DNA from: Bdellovibrio sp. NC01
GTDB taxonomy: Bacteria; Bdellovibrionota; Bdellovibrionia; Bdellovibrionales; Bdellovibrionaceae
Direction of reading: 5' to 3'
Assembly (NCBI RefSeq): GCF_006874625.1
Contig: NZ_CP030034.1
Coordinates: 1,054,001-1,118,000, forward strand
Length of the DNA stretch: 64,000 nt
Under the pieces are notes generated by a model. That model saw nothing but the letters and a program-made list of their open reading frames with translations, was not told the origin of the DNA and made no database searches. Made by a program: the position numbers and the translations under genes. This document shows, in pieces, positions 43,784 to 52,266 of this stretch; the stretch's first letter is position 1; the number at the start of each line of letters is the position of its first letter.

Positions 43784-45133
43784 ATGAACGTCAGATATCT
43801 GGGCGACTTGAACACACTAGTGAGTCTTAGTAAACGTCGCGGTTTTGTCTTCCAATCGAGTGAAATTTACGGTGGTCTAGGTAGCTGCTGGGATTACGGT
43901 CCGTTGGGTTCTTTGATGAAATTAAACGTAAAACGCGCATGGTGGAATGCGATGACTCGCAGACCAGATATCGTCGGTCTTGATGCGGCGATCTTGATGC
44001 ACCCAATGGTGTGGAAAGCTTCAGGTCACGTGGATGGTTTTTCTGATCCATTGGTTGACTGTAAAGACTGTAAAACTCGTTTCCGTGCGGATAACACGGA
44101 ATCTTATATCAAAGATAAAAAGTGCCCTAACTGCGGTAGCAAAAACTTGTCTGAAGAACGTAACTTCAACTTGATGTTCAAAACTCACATGGGTCCGTTG
44201 GAAGACTCTGCGAGCGTTGTGTACTTGCGCCCTGAAACAGCTCAAGGTCACTTCGTGAATTTCTTAAACTGCCAACAATCGTCTCGTTACAAAATTCCAT
44301 TTGGTATCGCAGCGATCGGTAAATCATTCCGTAACGAAATCACTCCAGGTAATTTCATTTTCAGAACTCGTGAGTTCGAACAAATGGAGATGCAATTCTT
44401 CGTTAAGCCAGGCACTGACGACAAATACTTCGAAGAGTGGAAAGAGCGTCGCTGGAAATTCTATTTGAAATACGGAATCAAAGAAGAGAATTTGAAAATC
44501 CACGTTCACGAAAAGCTTGCGCACTATGCGCGTGCAGCTGTTGACGTTGAATACAAATTCCCAATGGGCTTCTCGGAACTAGAAGGTATCCATAACCGTT
44601 CTGACTTCGACTTGACTCAACATCAAAAATTCTCAGGTAAAAGCTTGGAATACTTCGATGAAGCGAACAAAGAAAAATACATCCCATATGTTATTGAAAC
44701 GGCTGTGGGTTGTGATCGTTTGTTCTTGGCGTTCATGTGCGATGCTTACCGTGAAGAAGTCACAACAGACGAAGCGGGTAAAGAAGACGTGCGCGTCGTA
44801 TTGGGCTTCCACCCAGAAATCGCGCCGTTCAAAGTTGCGATCTTGCCATTGTCGAAAAAAGAAGAGCTGACTTCAATCGCTGATAAACTTCGCGATCAAG
44901 TGGCTGAAGAATTCGACGTGACATACGACGAAGCGGCTTCCATCGGTAAACGTTACCGTCGTCAAGACGAAATCGGAACTCCGTTCTGCGTAACAATCGA
45001 CTTCGATACAATCAACGACCAAGCGGTAACTGTTCGTCACCGCGATACAATGGTTCAAGAACGTATCCCAATGAAAGATTTGAACAACTACATCGCGAAA
45101 CAAATCCGCGAATTCAAATTCGTTTCTAAATAG
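43784..45133 (+). CDS. glyS: glycyl-tRNA synthetase, single-chain (alpha2) type
   Basis: 449 residues from the ATG at 43784. A class II core has [14 protein letters not shown], a zinc-ribbon insert with CKDC and CPNCG (about 88-130), [15 protein letters not shown], motif 2 [17 protein letters not shown] and [12 protein letters not shown] near motif 3. The C-terminal anticodon-binding domain begins near 345. Most proteobacteria use an alpha2-beta2 enzyme, so the single-chain type supports a Bdellovibrionota-like origin. It charges tRNA-Gly. Confidence 0.96.
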   Translation: MNVRYLGDLNTLVSLSKRRGFVFQSSEIYGGLGSCWDYGPLGSLMKLNVKRAWWNAMTRRPDIVGLDAAILMHPMVWKASGHVDGFSDPLVDCKDCKTRFRADNTESYIKDKKCPNCGSKNLSEERNFNLMFKTHMGPLEDSASVVYLRPETAQGHFVNFLNCQQSSRYKIPFGIAAIGKSFRNEITPGNFIFRTREFEQMEMQFFVKPGTDDKYFEEWKERRWKFYLKYGIKEENLKIHVHEKLAHYARAAVDVEYKFPMGFSELEGIHNRSDFDLTQHQKFSGKSLEYFDEANKEKYIPYVIETAVGCDRLFLAFMCDAYREEVTTDEAGKEDVRVVLGFHPEIAPFKVAILPLSKKEELTSIADKLRDQVAEEFDVTYDEAASIGKRYRRQDEIGTPFCVTIDFDTINDQAVTVRHRDTMVQERIPMKDLNNYIAKQIREFKFVSK

Positions 45134-45162
45134 TTCGTCAGTTAAAGATTAAAAAAACGAAG

Positions 45163-45195
45163 AAGGCTCTGTGATGAACAGGGCCTTTTTTATTT
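45163..45195. terminator. terminator between glyS and the fibre gene
   Basis: AAGGCTCTGT and ACAGGGCCTT form a stem with one mismatch, followed by TTTTTTATTTT; it lies between convergent genes. Confidence 0.8.
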
Positions 45196-45200
45196 TAGAC

Positions 45201-48200
45201 TTAATCCAGCGGTAAAGAGACATTGTCGAACGAGATCCACGCATTGCTGGACATACTTTCAACAAAAACTAAGCCGGTGTTTGTCACAATGACGTTTGCA
45301 ACACCCGGCGAAGAACCATTGCCAGCTCCAATAGTGAACTCTTGAGAATAAAGAGGTCTATAAGCAGCGGGGAGTGTAACAATCGCATTAGCAGAGCCAA
45401 CGCCTCCGTTTTTAATTAATCCACGCATACGTAAATTTCCCATGCTGTCGATGCGATAACCGAAGTTGCCATAATTGGAATTGCCATAGTTGATCCATCC
45501 TCCACCTAACGAAGATGGATAGTTCCAAGGCTCTTGCTCTAGTTTCGTAGTACCACCGACCACTTGTAGTTTCGCTGTGGGAGCATTTGTACCGATGCCG
45601 ACGTTTCCTGCGTTGTAATATGCCTTAGTGCCTGACTGCAGCCACTGAGCGGCCGGCCCTTTCGCAAAATTAAAGGCGTGGCCTGCCGCAATGACGTTGC
45701 TAATCGACGTTGCACAACCATAAGATCCGGATGACACGGCCATGTTGCTCGCCGCCGCATAGTAAGTGCCGTTTGAGGCATATTGGATATAGTAGTTAAC
45801 CCCGTCTATGGAATAAGCATAGGTCTGAACTCCGGTACTACCTGAAGCGGATTGCGAATGGTACATCATAAGATGATCATTCGGGGAACTTGCGCCATTC
45901 CAAGTGCACAGAATCGCATCCGGCCATCCATTGACCATTGAATTATTAAGACCTGTAGATGTCGCCGCTGAAGTTTGCACGGTGCCGTCTGGAAATTTAA
46001 TACCACCAGATGTCGACTCGATAATTCCACCGATTGAAATCGAAGCTGGTAGGCGAGCATTTGCGATTGTTCCCGAAGTGATTTTCGTAGCATCAAGATT
46101 GCCGATATCAGCACATGTCCAAGCTGCACTTGGTGAAGAGAAACTGAGTGTCTGGTTAACAGCGCAGGTTACAGGCATCATCGAAGCATCCAACTTATTT
46201 CCTAATTGAGTGGAAAGATTCGTCACTGCTGAAATCGGAAGTGCAATAGTTGTTGAAGCCGCTGCGGTGATACGACCTTGGGCATCTACAGTGATCGTTG
46301 GTACTGTCGTAGCCGATCCATAAGAACCGGCTGTTACTCCTGTGTTCGTTAAGTTCAATGAACCGCTGTTTGTGATAATGCCACCTGAAGAAGTTGCACC
46401 TGCGGTTGTGTTTAAGCCAGTCCCTGCAGAAATTTGTGTCACCGTTCCGCTACCGCCGCCACCGCCAGTTACAGCGGCTGTTGAAGTTATAGGTATGAAG
46501 CAACGATATGCAATGGAGGCGGAAGGGTTCGAGCTGTCAGCAGCACCACTTGTTGTTAAGGTACTCGCGCCGGGAGAAGAGCTTCCCCACCAGTCAGATG
46601 ATGCAGTCCACTCGGTTGTTGCGTATTTATTGCTAATGGAAAGATTATCTAAGCTCAGTTTCAATTCGCTCAACTGTGGTAAACGTCCTCCATAATTCGC
46701 GAAGCAGTTTTGATTGGCAGCAAGATGAGCGGCCGCCGCGTTCGTTGTGTTTTGAATACAACCCATAGTATTGCCATTGCTTGCGAGAGCCGTAAATCCT
46801 GAAGGACATGCGACTCCAGAAGCCGTTGCGGTCGTCATCTTCGTTCCGTCAGGGAAGATCAATCCGTTTCCTGTTCCGCTAATTTTAATATTGCCCGCAA
46901 CTTCTAATTTTTCTACCGGAGAGTTCGTACCAATTCCGACTTTACCACCAGAGGCAACCATCAAACCATTTGAGCTGCCATCGTTTGATAGATAGAAAGA
47001 TCCTAAATTAATATTTTGTGTCGCCGTATGATTACCTAAGTTATCAGCACCACCGCCGCCAGAAGCGGGACCTGACGGAACTAACTCTGTGACGATGAGA
47101 TGAGTGTTGTAGGCATTGGAAATCATACCAGTACCAATATGGTCATCCCAAATTTTTACAGAGATGACTTCATCAACAGTCGGTTTGTAAATTTCTAAAA
47201 TGGAGGCCTTCAATCCATAGCCGTTGGTTTGACCTGAATCGGTGTACGCCGTTTGACCAATGTTCGACGTACCATTGTTCAGAATATACCCTATATATTT
47301 ATAATCGTTTGTTCCGATGGTGTTTATTGAAGATTCAATTCTATAAGTGACGCCTGCTTTCAGTGCAACACCGTTACCACTTTTTGTAAGTCCGCTTGAT
47401 GCAGAGACGGTGTCAAACGCAACTGTCGAACCATTATCAACAGTCTGATAACCACTCATCGTCAATTTAATATATTTCGGAGAACCGTTAAGTGATAACC
47501 ACGCACTTCCAGCATAGTAATCGACAGTGCCATCATCGGTATTGAATATCATCATACCCGACGCCGGAGAAGGAATTGCATTTCGTTGCGCGCGAGTCAT
47601 TCGCGGTGGCAAAAATGCTTTCGAAGTCGAAGATAAATCTAACAACGCATTCGCATTCGGAGTGGTTCCAATGCCGACGTTGCCATTCAAAATTGTAGAG
47701 CCCGTACCACTCGGAGTCAGAGTGATATTTTGATTCGTTCCACCAGCAGCAAACGTCAACGCACTTGTTCCAGTGATCGAACCGTTCGCAGTGCCAGTTC
47801 CACCATTTGCAACCGGCACAATACCAGTTAACTTTGTCGAAGCATCAATACTTGGTAAATCAGCCGCATTAAAAGATATTTGTGAAGAAGTAATGGCAAT
47901 ATTTGTACACGACAAATTATCTGAAGCTGCAGTCCAAGTCAGAGTTTGCCCTGCGGTACAACCAACGCCACCAAAGGCTTGTGTGCCCGTGATGCCCGAA
48001 CGCAAATCAAACATCGAAATGAAATTTGGCATCCAACCGGTTGTCGTGTTGTAACGTAATACTTGTCCATTCGTAGTTGGCGAAGTTGAAGAAACCGCAA
48101 TGCCTTGAAGTTTTGCAACTGTTGGGTTTGGATAAGTTCCTGAAAGATCTCCACCGGCAGCGCCCGACGGAGCACTGCTGGTTGTTGCAACGGTGATCGT

Positions 48201-49850
48201 ACCCGCACCATTTGTGATTGTGATCCCTGATCCGGCTGTTAATGTCGCAGCTGTGGGTGCAGCCCCAGTTGAGCCAACTAATATTTGTCCATTCGTTAAA
48301 GCGGGAGCTTCAACGATGGCCCCTGCATTAGAAACCATGATGCGATTATTGTTCAGTGCCGTCGCGCTATTTGTACCACCATTCGCAACGGGTAAAACAC
48401 CCATCAGTGAAGTGGCACTGGTGACAGGAGTGACCCATGATAAATTTCCCGACGTATCTGACGATAAAACTTGTCCCGCTGAAGCAGCGACAGAATCGGG
48501 GAGTTTCAAAGAATAATTCGCTGTCACGGTTGCCGGAGCTGTGATCGTGACAGTTTTAGAACCAGAGTCTGTTAGCACCACGCCTTTGCCGGAAGCGAAA
48601 CTCAAATCTCCCGACATGGTGTCGCCAGTTTTTAAAACATTCAGTGCCGCTGAGCCAGAAATGTTGCCGCTGATTTTTGTGCCTGAAATCGTGCCAGAAA
48701 TATTCGTTTCCGAAATTGAAATATTAGAACAAGTCCATGAACCCGTCGGTGAAGAGAAGATCAACGTCTGACCCGCAGAACAGTTCGCAGGCATTTGACT
48801 TGCTTTGATGAGCGAACTGGCATCACTTAAATCGGCCGACGACAAAGAAGCATTCACCCATGTACCTGTGTATTTTAAAAACTGACCTGAGGTTAACGAT
48901 GAAAATGCAACACTGGCGCCCGCGATTTTTGAAACAGAAGGATTCGGATAATTGCCGGTCAAATCTCCACCGGCGCTACCGCCTGGAGTGACGCCTGTGA
49001 TTGTGACATTCGCTGCAGCAGTGAGGCGACCTTGTGCATCGACTGTGAATGTTGGAACTTGCGTCGCGGAACCATAAGAATTCGCAGACACAGTTGTATT
49101 ACTTAAACTGATTGTGCCAGTTCCCGTGATCGGTCCGCCAGTAAGACCAGTACCAGTTGCGATGTTGGTTACTGTACCGCCGATTGCGCCAGAAACACCC
49201 GAGCAACCAAAAGTTTGTGTCGAAGCATTCCACGTTAGGAAATTGCCGCTATCACAATTTGTGCTGACGCCAGCAATTTTGTTCACGTCGTTTTTCAAAA
49301 CAAAATCACTCGCGGAATTTGTTCCAAGCTTTAATGCAGACTGCGCCGCCATGGAATAAGCAGCGTAAGGCACCGAGCGAATTGAAGAGTCGGGTGAAAT
49401 CAAATTCCAACCATGACCATCATAAAAAGAAATTCTTAATTTGCGGGATTGACCGCTGGATGCGGCGTAAGTTCCTGAAGCAGCACTGCAAGAATAAGTG
49501 TTGCCTGAAGAAGAACACGTTCCACAGCTGAATGTCGAAGAGTTGTTGAAAATATCTAAAACGCTTGTGCCCGGAGACGTGGGAAATTGAATCGAACCGC
49601 TACCGATCGGAACGTCGAACACGCCTTTAGAATTGGCCATGTTCACGCCCGTCACTTGCTCTTGATAAATCAAACACAAACCAGCAGGATCGAGAATTTG
49701 AAAAAGAAATGAGACGTTTGCATACTCAAGGGGAGTGCCGTCATTTTTTATGATGCGACCTTGATACGTCAAAGCACTTGGCGATGCGTGCGCAGCCAAC
49801 GTCCCAAATAGAATCAACAGAACTAGAAAGTGCCGAACAGGATGATTCAT
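45201..49850 (-). CDS. giant secreted tail-fibre-like adhesin (MAT-like chimeric fibre)
   Basis: 1549 residues from the ATG at 49850; a GTG at 49868 adds six. After a signal peptide (cleavage near AHA-SP) comes a ~170-residue beta head with LTYQGRIIKNDGTPLEYANV. The shaft has repeated phage-fibre-type units: GGDLTGNYPNPSVSKIAG and GGDLSGTYPNPTVAKLQG, and VPTFTVDAQGRLTAAA and VPTITVDAQGRITAAA. VGIGT motifs recur (GNVGIGT, KVGIGTNS). Inside are a C1q/TNF-like domain (about 47050-47470), a Cys-containing DUF1566-like domain with EWTASSDWWGSSSPG, and a C-terminal ~110-residue beta domain. Trimeric fibres built this way are reported as prey-contact proteins in B. bacteriovorus. Base composition is Gly/Ser/Thr-codon rich. 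Confidence 0.88.
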   Translation of the reverse strand: MNHPVRHFLVLLILFGTLAAHASPSALTYQGRIIKNDGTPLEYANVSFLFQILDPAGLCLIYQEQVTGVNMANSKGVFDVPIGSGSIQFPTSPGTSVLDIFNNSSTFSCGTCSSSGNTYSCSAASGTYAASSGQSRKLRISFYDGHGWNLISPDSSIRSVPYAAYSMAAQSALKLGTNSASDFVLKNDVNKIAGVSTNCDSGNFLTWNASTQTFGCSGVSGAIGGTVTNIATGTGLTGGPITGTGTISLSNTTVSANSYGSATQVPTFTVDAQGRLTAAANVTITGVTPGGSAGGDLTGNYPNPSVSKIAGASVAFSSLTSGQFLKYTGTWVNASLSSADLSDASSLIKASQMPANCSAGQTLIFSSPTGSWTCSNISISETNISGTISGTKISGNISGSAALNVLKTGDTMSGDLSFASGKGVVLTDSGSKTVTITAPATVTANYSLKLPDSVAASAGQVLSSDTSGNLSWVTPVTSATSLMGVLPVANGGTNSATALNNNRIMVSNAGAIVEAPALTNGQILVGSTGAAPTAATLTAGSGITITNGAGTITVATTSSAPSGAAGGDLSGTYPNPTVAKLQGIAVSSTSPTTNGQVLRYNTTTGWMPNFISMFDLRSGITGTQAFGGVGCTAGQTLTWTAASDNLSCTNIAITSSQISFNAADLPSIDASTKLTGIVPVANGGTGTANGSITGTSALTFAAGGTNQNITLTPSGTGSTILNGNVGIGTTPNANALLDLSSTSKAFLPPRMTRAQRNAIPSPASGMMIFNTDDGTVDYYAGSAWLSLNGSPKYIKLTMSGYQTVDNGSTVAFDTVSASSGLTKSGNGVALKAGVTYRIESSINTIGTNDYKYIGYILNNGTSNIGQTAYTDSGQTNGYGLKASILEIYKPTVDEVISVKIWDDHIGTGMISNAYNTHLIVTELVPSGPASGGGGADNLGNHTATQNINLGSFYLSNDGSSNGLMVASGGKVGIGTNSPVEKLEVAGNIKISGTGNGLIFPDGTKMTTATASGVACPSGFTALASNGNTMGCIQNTTNAAAAHLAANQNCFANYGGRLPQLSELKLSLDNLSISNKYATTEWTASSDWWGSSSPGASTLTTSGAADSSNPSASIAYRCFIPITSTAAVTGGGGGSGTVTQISAGTGLNTTAGATSSGGIITNSGSLNLTNTGVTAGSYGSATTVPTITVDAQGRITAAASTTIALPISAVTNLSTQLGNKLDASMMPVTCAVNQTLSFSSPSAAWTCADIGNLDATKITSGTIANARLPASISIGGIIESTSGGIKFPDGTVQTSAATSTGLNNSMVNGWPDAILCTWNGASSPNDHLMMYHSQSASGSTGVQTYAYSIDGVNYYIQYASNGTYYAAASNMAVSSGSYGCATSISNVIAAGHAFNFAKGPAAQWLQSGTKAYYNAGNVGIGTNAPTAKLQVVGGTTKLEQEPWNYPSSLGGGWINYGNSNYGNFGYRIDSMGNLRMRGLIKNGGVGSANAIVTLPAAYRPLYSQEFTIGAGNGSSPGVANVIVTNTGLVFVESMSSNAWISFDNVSLPLD

Positions 49851-49984
49851 ATTTATTAGTTCGGACACTTTTTAGGTGCACTAAAATTAAGAATCTCCAT
49901 TTTCTGTTTTAAGTGAGCGCAAATTTTACGCCTATGAATATAGGACCTTTTGGGCGGCTCAATGCAGGATTTACTAACAATTGT

Positions 49985-51571
49985 TTACGCAGATTTTCGT
50001 GTCGAAATCTCCACGAAATATTGGCTCCTTTTCAATGGCGTTGATTTTGCTCCATGAATCACAGTGGTTAAATCTGTGACAGCGTCTTTCATTACGACGG
50101 CTTCTTGCTGTAATACATCTGCAGCAGCCGATGACTGTTCTGCTTGTGCGGCATTGCTTTGGGTGACCTGATCAATTTCACAAATCGCTTTGGAAATCTG
50201 CTCAACACCTTCAGCTTGTTCTTCACTGGCGACTGCGATTTCTTTATTCAGCACCACGACTTTTTCTACCGACTTTACGATTTTTTCTAAAACAATGCCG
50301 CTTTCATCGGCCAAGCGTTTGCCACTTTCAATTTTCTCGACACTATCGCCAATCAAATCAGAAATTTCGCGCGCTGAAGAAGCACTTCTTTGTGCGAGTC
50401 CGCGAACGGCTTCGGCGACGACGGCAAAGCCTTTTCCTTGTTCACCGGCGCGAGCCGCTTCGACGGCGGCGTTTAAGGCTAATAAATTGGTTTGAAAAGC
50501 AATGTCGTCAATGACCGTGATGATCTCTTCAATTTTTTTTGAACCGCGAGAAATCTCGTCGATCGCATTTAAGAGGTGACTCATTTGTTGTTGTCCGTCG
50601 CGCGCTTGATTGCAGGCAATCTCTGTCAACTTATTCGCACTTTTTGCGTTTTCTAAATTGCGATGAACGATCGAAGAAATCTCCGTGGTGACGGCGCTGG
50701 TTTCTTCTAGGGCCGAGGCGGCTTGCGTAACGGAATCTTGCAGTTCGCGACTTAATGTGGCGATCGTTGAACTTGAACCTTCAACAGCTTCACCCGAAGA
50801 TTTCAGTTGCTGGCCAATGTTGTTCAATTTTGCAAGCGGCGAGCGGACCATCCACCAAGAAAACACAAACGCGAAAATCGAAATGCCGACCGACCAAATC
50901 ATCACTTCGATAATCGCGTCTGTGGTTGCTTGTTTTACGGAGGCTAAATTCAAATCGGAAATAACTGCGAAGGCGCCATGCAATTGACCGTCTTGCCAGT
51001 TTTCCATTTGAAAACCAAGAATGTCTTTGCCATTTTTAAACGGACTTGTGGCGGGATCTCCATGGCAAGTCAGGCAACCTTGTTTTTGACTTAGGCGAAC
51101 GGGTTGATAAACGATGACGTGTTCGGAATTCTCTACCGTCAGTTCAGATAATGACGGGTCGAGTTCAAACTTCTTTAAAATCTCGGACTCCTCAACCGTA
51201 GGAGTATGATCTTTGTTGCGTGGATTTTCTGAAAAGATGCGGAAACGATAGTTTTCTTTGGCGGCATTTTCGGAGCCGACTTTCATAGCGGCAAAAATCG
51301 GAACTTGTTTTAAAACCTCCAGACGTTCTGCTTCAGGTAATTTGCCATCGGGATGTTTTTCGATGGCTCGTTCGATAGAGCCTTTTAGGCCGCCTTGATC
51401 AGCAATGAATGAACGGACGGAAGAAAGCCTGGATAACACCGCACGCGATTTTGCTTCAAGAGCAAGCACGCGTTCTTTTTTTACTTGGCGCACGGAAATG
51501 AAAGTTGTGGCAGCGGTGGAAGCTAAGCACAGAATGCCAATCATCCAGAGAATGCGAGAGTGAAAGTTCAT
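49985..51571 (-). CDS. chemoreceptor with Tll0287-like c-type haem sensor
   Basis: 528 residues. N-terminal membrane segment (~8-25), then a periplasmic domain (~30-215) with [15 protein letters not shown], a CxxCH haem c motif, in the DUF3365/Tll0287-like setting ([18 protein letters not shown] pattern at the start and [16 protein letters not shown] at the end). The second membrane segment (~222-240) leads to a standard signalling domain with [20 protein letters not shown]. It likely senses redox state or a gas through a covalently bound haem. A dyad lies upstream. Confidence 0.93.
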   Translation of the reverse strand: MNFHSRILWMIGILCLASTAATTFISVRQVKKERVLALEAKSRAVLSRLSSVRSFIADQGGLKGSIERAIEKHPDGKLPEAERLEVLKQVPIFAAMKVGSENAAKENYRFRIFSENPRNKDHTPTVEESEILKKFELDPSLSELTVENSEHVIVYQPVRLSQKQGCLTCHGDPATSPFKNGKDILGFQMENWQDGQLHGAFAVISDLNLASVKQATTDAIIEVMIWSVGISIFAFVFSWWMVRSPLAKLNNIGQQLKSSGEAVEGSSSTIATLSRELQDSVTQAASALEETSAVTTEISSIVHRNLENAKSANKLTEIACNQARDGQQQMSHLLNAIDEISRGSKKIEEIITVIDDIAFQTNLLALNAAVEAARAGEQGKGFAVVAEAVRGLAQRSASSAREISDLIGDSVEKIESGKRLADESGIVLEKIVKSVEKVVVLNKEIAVASEEQAEGVEQISKAICEIDQVTQSNAAQAEQSSAAADVLQQEAVVMKDAVTDLTTVIHGAKSTPLKRSQYFVEISTRKSA

Positions 51572-51596
51572 GCAACGTACCTCGTGAAAAAATTTA

Positions 51597-51617
51597 GAAT
51601 TATTTCGGAGATAATTC
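51597..51617. promoter_or_regulatory. 21-bp dyad upstream of the haem chemoreceptor
   Basis: GAATTATTTC-G-GAGATAATTC matches its own complement at 9 of 10 pairs and lies 26 bases before the start codon. It is operator-like but does not match an FNR or Fur site well. Confidence 0.45.
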
Positions 51618-51635
51618 GCATTTCAAGAGGTGGAG

Positions 51636-51680
51636 AATTTAAAAACCACCCGGCGGTGGATTGGAAATCACCACCGGGTT
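51636..51680 (-). terminator. terminator of the small secreted protein gene
   Basis: On the minus strand AACCCGGTGGTG and CACCGCCGGGTGGTT form a stem followed by TTTTTAAATT. Confidence 0.75.
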
Positions 51681-51694
51681 AGATTCCTTAAAGG

Positions 51695-52018
51695 CTAGTA
51701 AAGGTAAATACGTGTATCGTTGCCAGAAGTCGCACGATACAAAATACCAGAGATCACAGTGCCTGGAGCTTTCGTGCAAACGCCCAGAACTTTTGGGAAC
51801 GTCACACCGTTGCTGACATCATCAACATCCAAAGGGCATGTGAAGCTTGAGTTTAATTGGGCATGAGGGATTGAAAAATCCAGTTTCACCGTGCAAGTTG
51901 TCGCGTCTTCAGCGATAACGGCACCCGTCGCAGCAATCACTTGTGCTTCAAGTTGATTGCACTCTGCGTGTGCAATAGCAGCGGAAAAAAGTAGCAAACC
52001 AGCCAACAAAGTCTTCAT
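51695..52018 (-). CDS. small secreted Cys-containing protein
   Basis: 107 residues from the ATG at 52018 (AGGAG six bases upstream; an ATG six bases earlier is too close to it). A signal peptide (cleavage near AHA-EC) is followed by ~88 residues with four Cys (about 21, 43, 62 and 81), which suggests two disulfides. There are TTCTVKLDFSIP and FTCPLDVDDVSNG strands. The family is not recognised. It has its own terminator. Confidence 0.72.
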   Translation of the reverse strand: MKTLLAGLLLFSAAIAHAECNQLEAQVIAATGAVIAEDATTCTVKLDFSIPHAQLNSSFTCPLDVDDVSNGVTFPKVLGVCTKAPGTVISGILYRATSGNDTRIYLY

Positions 52019-52266
52019 GGGCATCTCCTATTTTGTGATGGGCCCTTCTACCACAGGGAAATTCAGTCGTCCGTGAGGATCTTGTTAGGATCGTAAGTAG
52101 TGAATTTTTCACCTGTTCTACGAAGTCCCACTTGCGCAGATATGTCTTGAATCAAAGCTCTATAACTCAACGCAAAAGCTTACGTTATTTTTCATTGATA
52201 TTAAGGGCTTAGAGATGTTTTATACCCTAAAGCGCATTACAAAATCTGGCCTATAAAGGGAGACTT

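Noticed and set aside
46771-48771. Several 70-110-codon plus-strand frames inside the fibre gene
   Set aside because: They arise opposite the repetitive Gly/Ser/Thr codons of the fibre protein and give Val/Pro-rich sequence without start signals.
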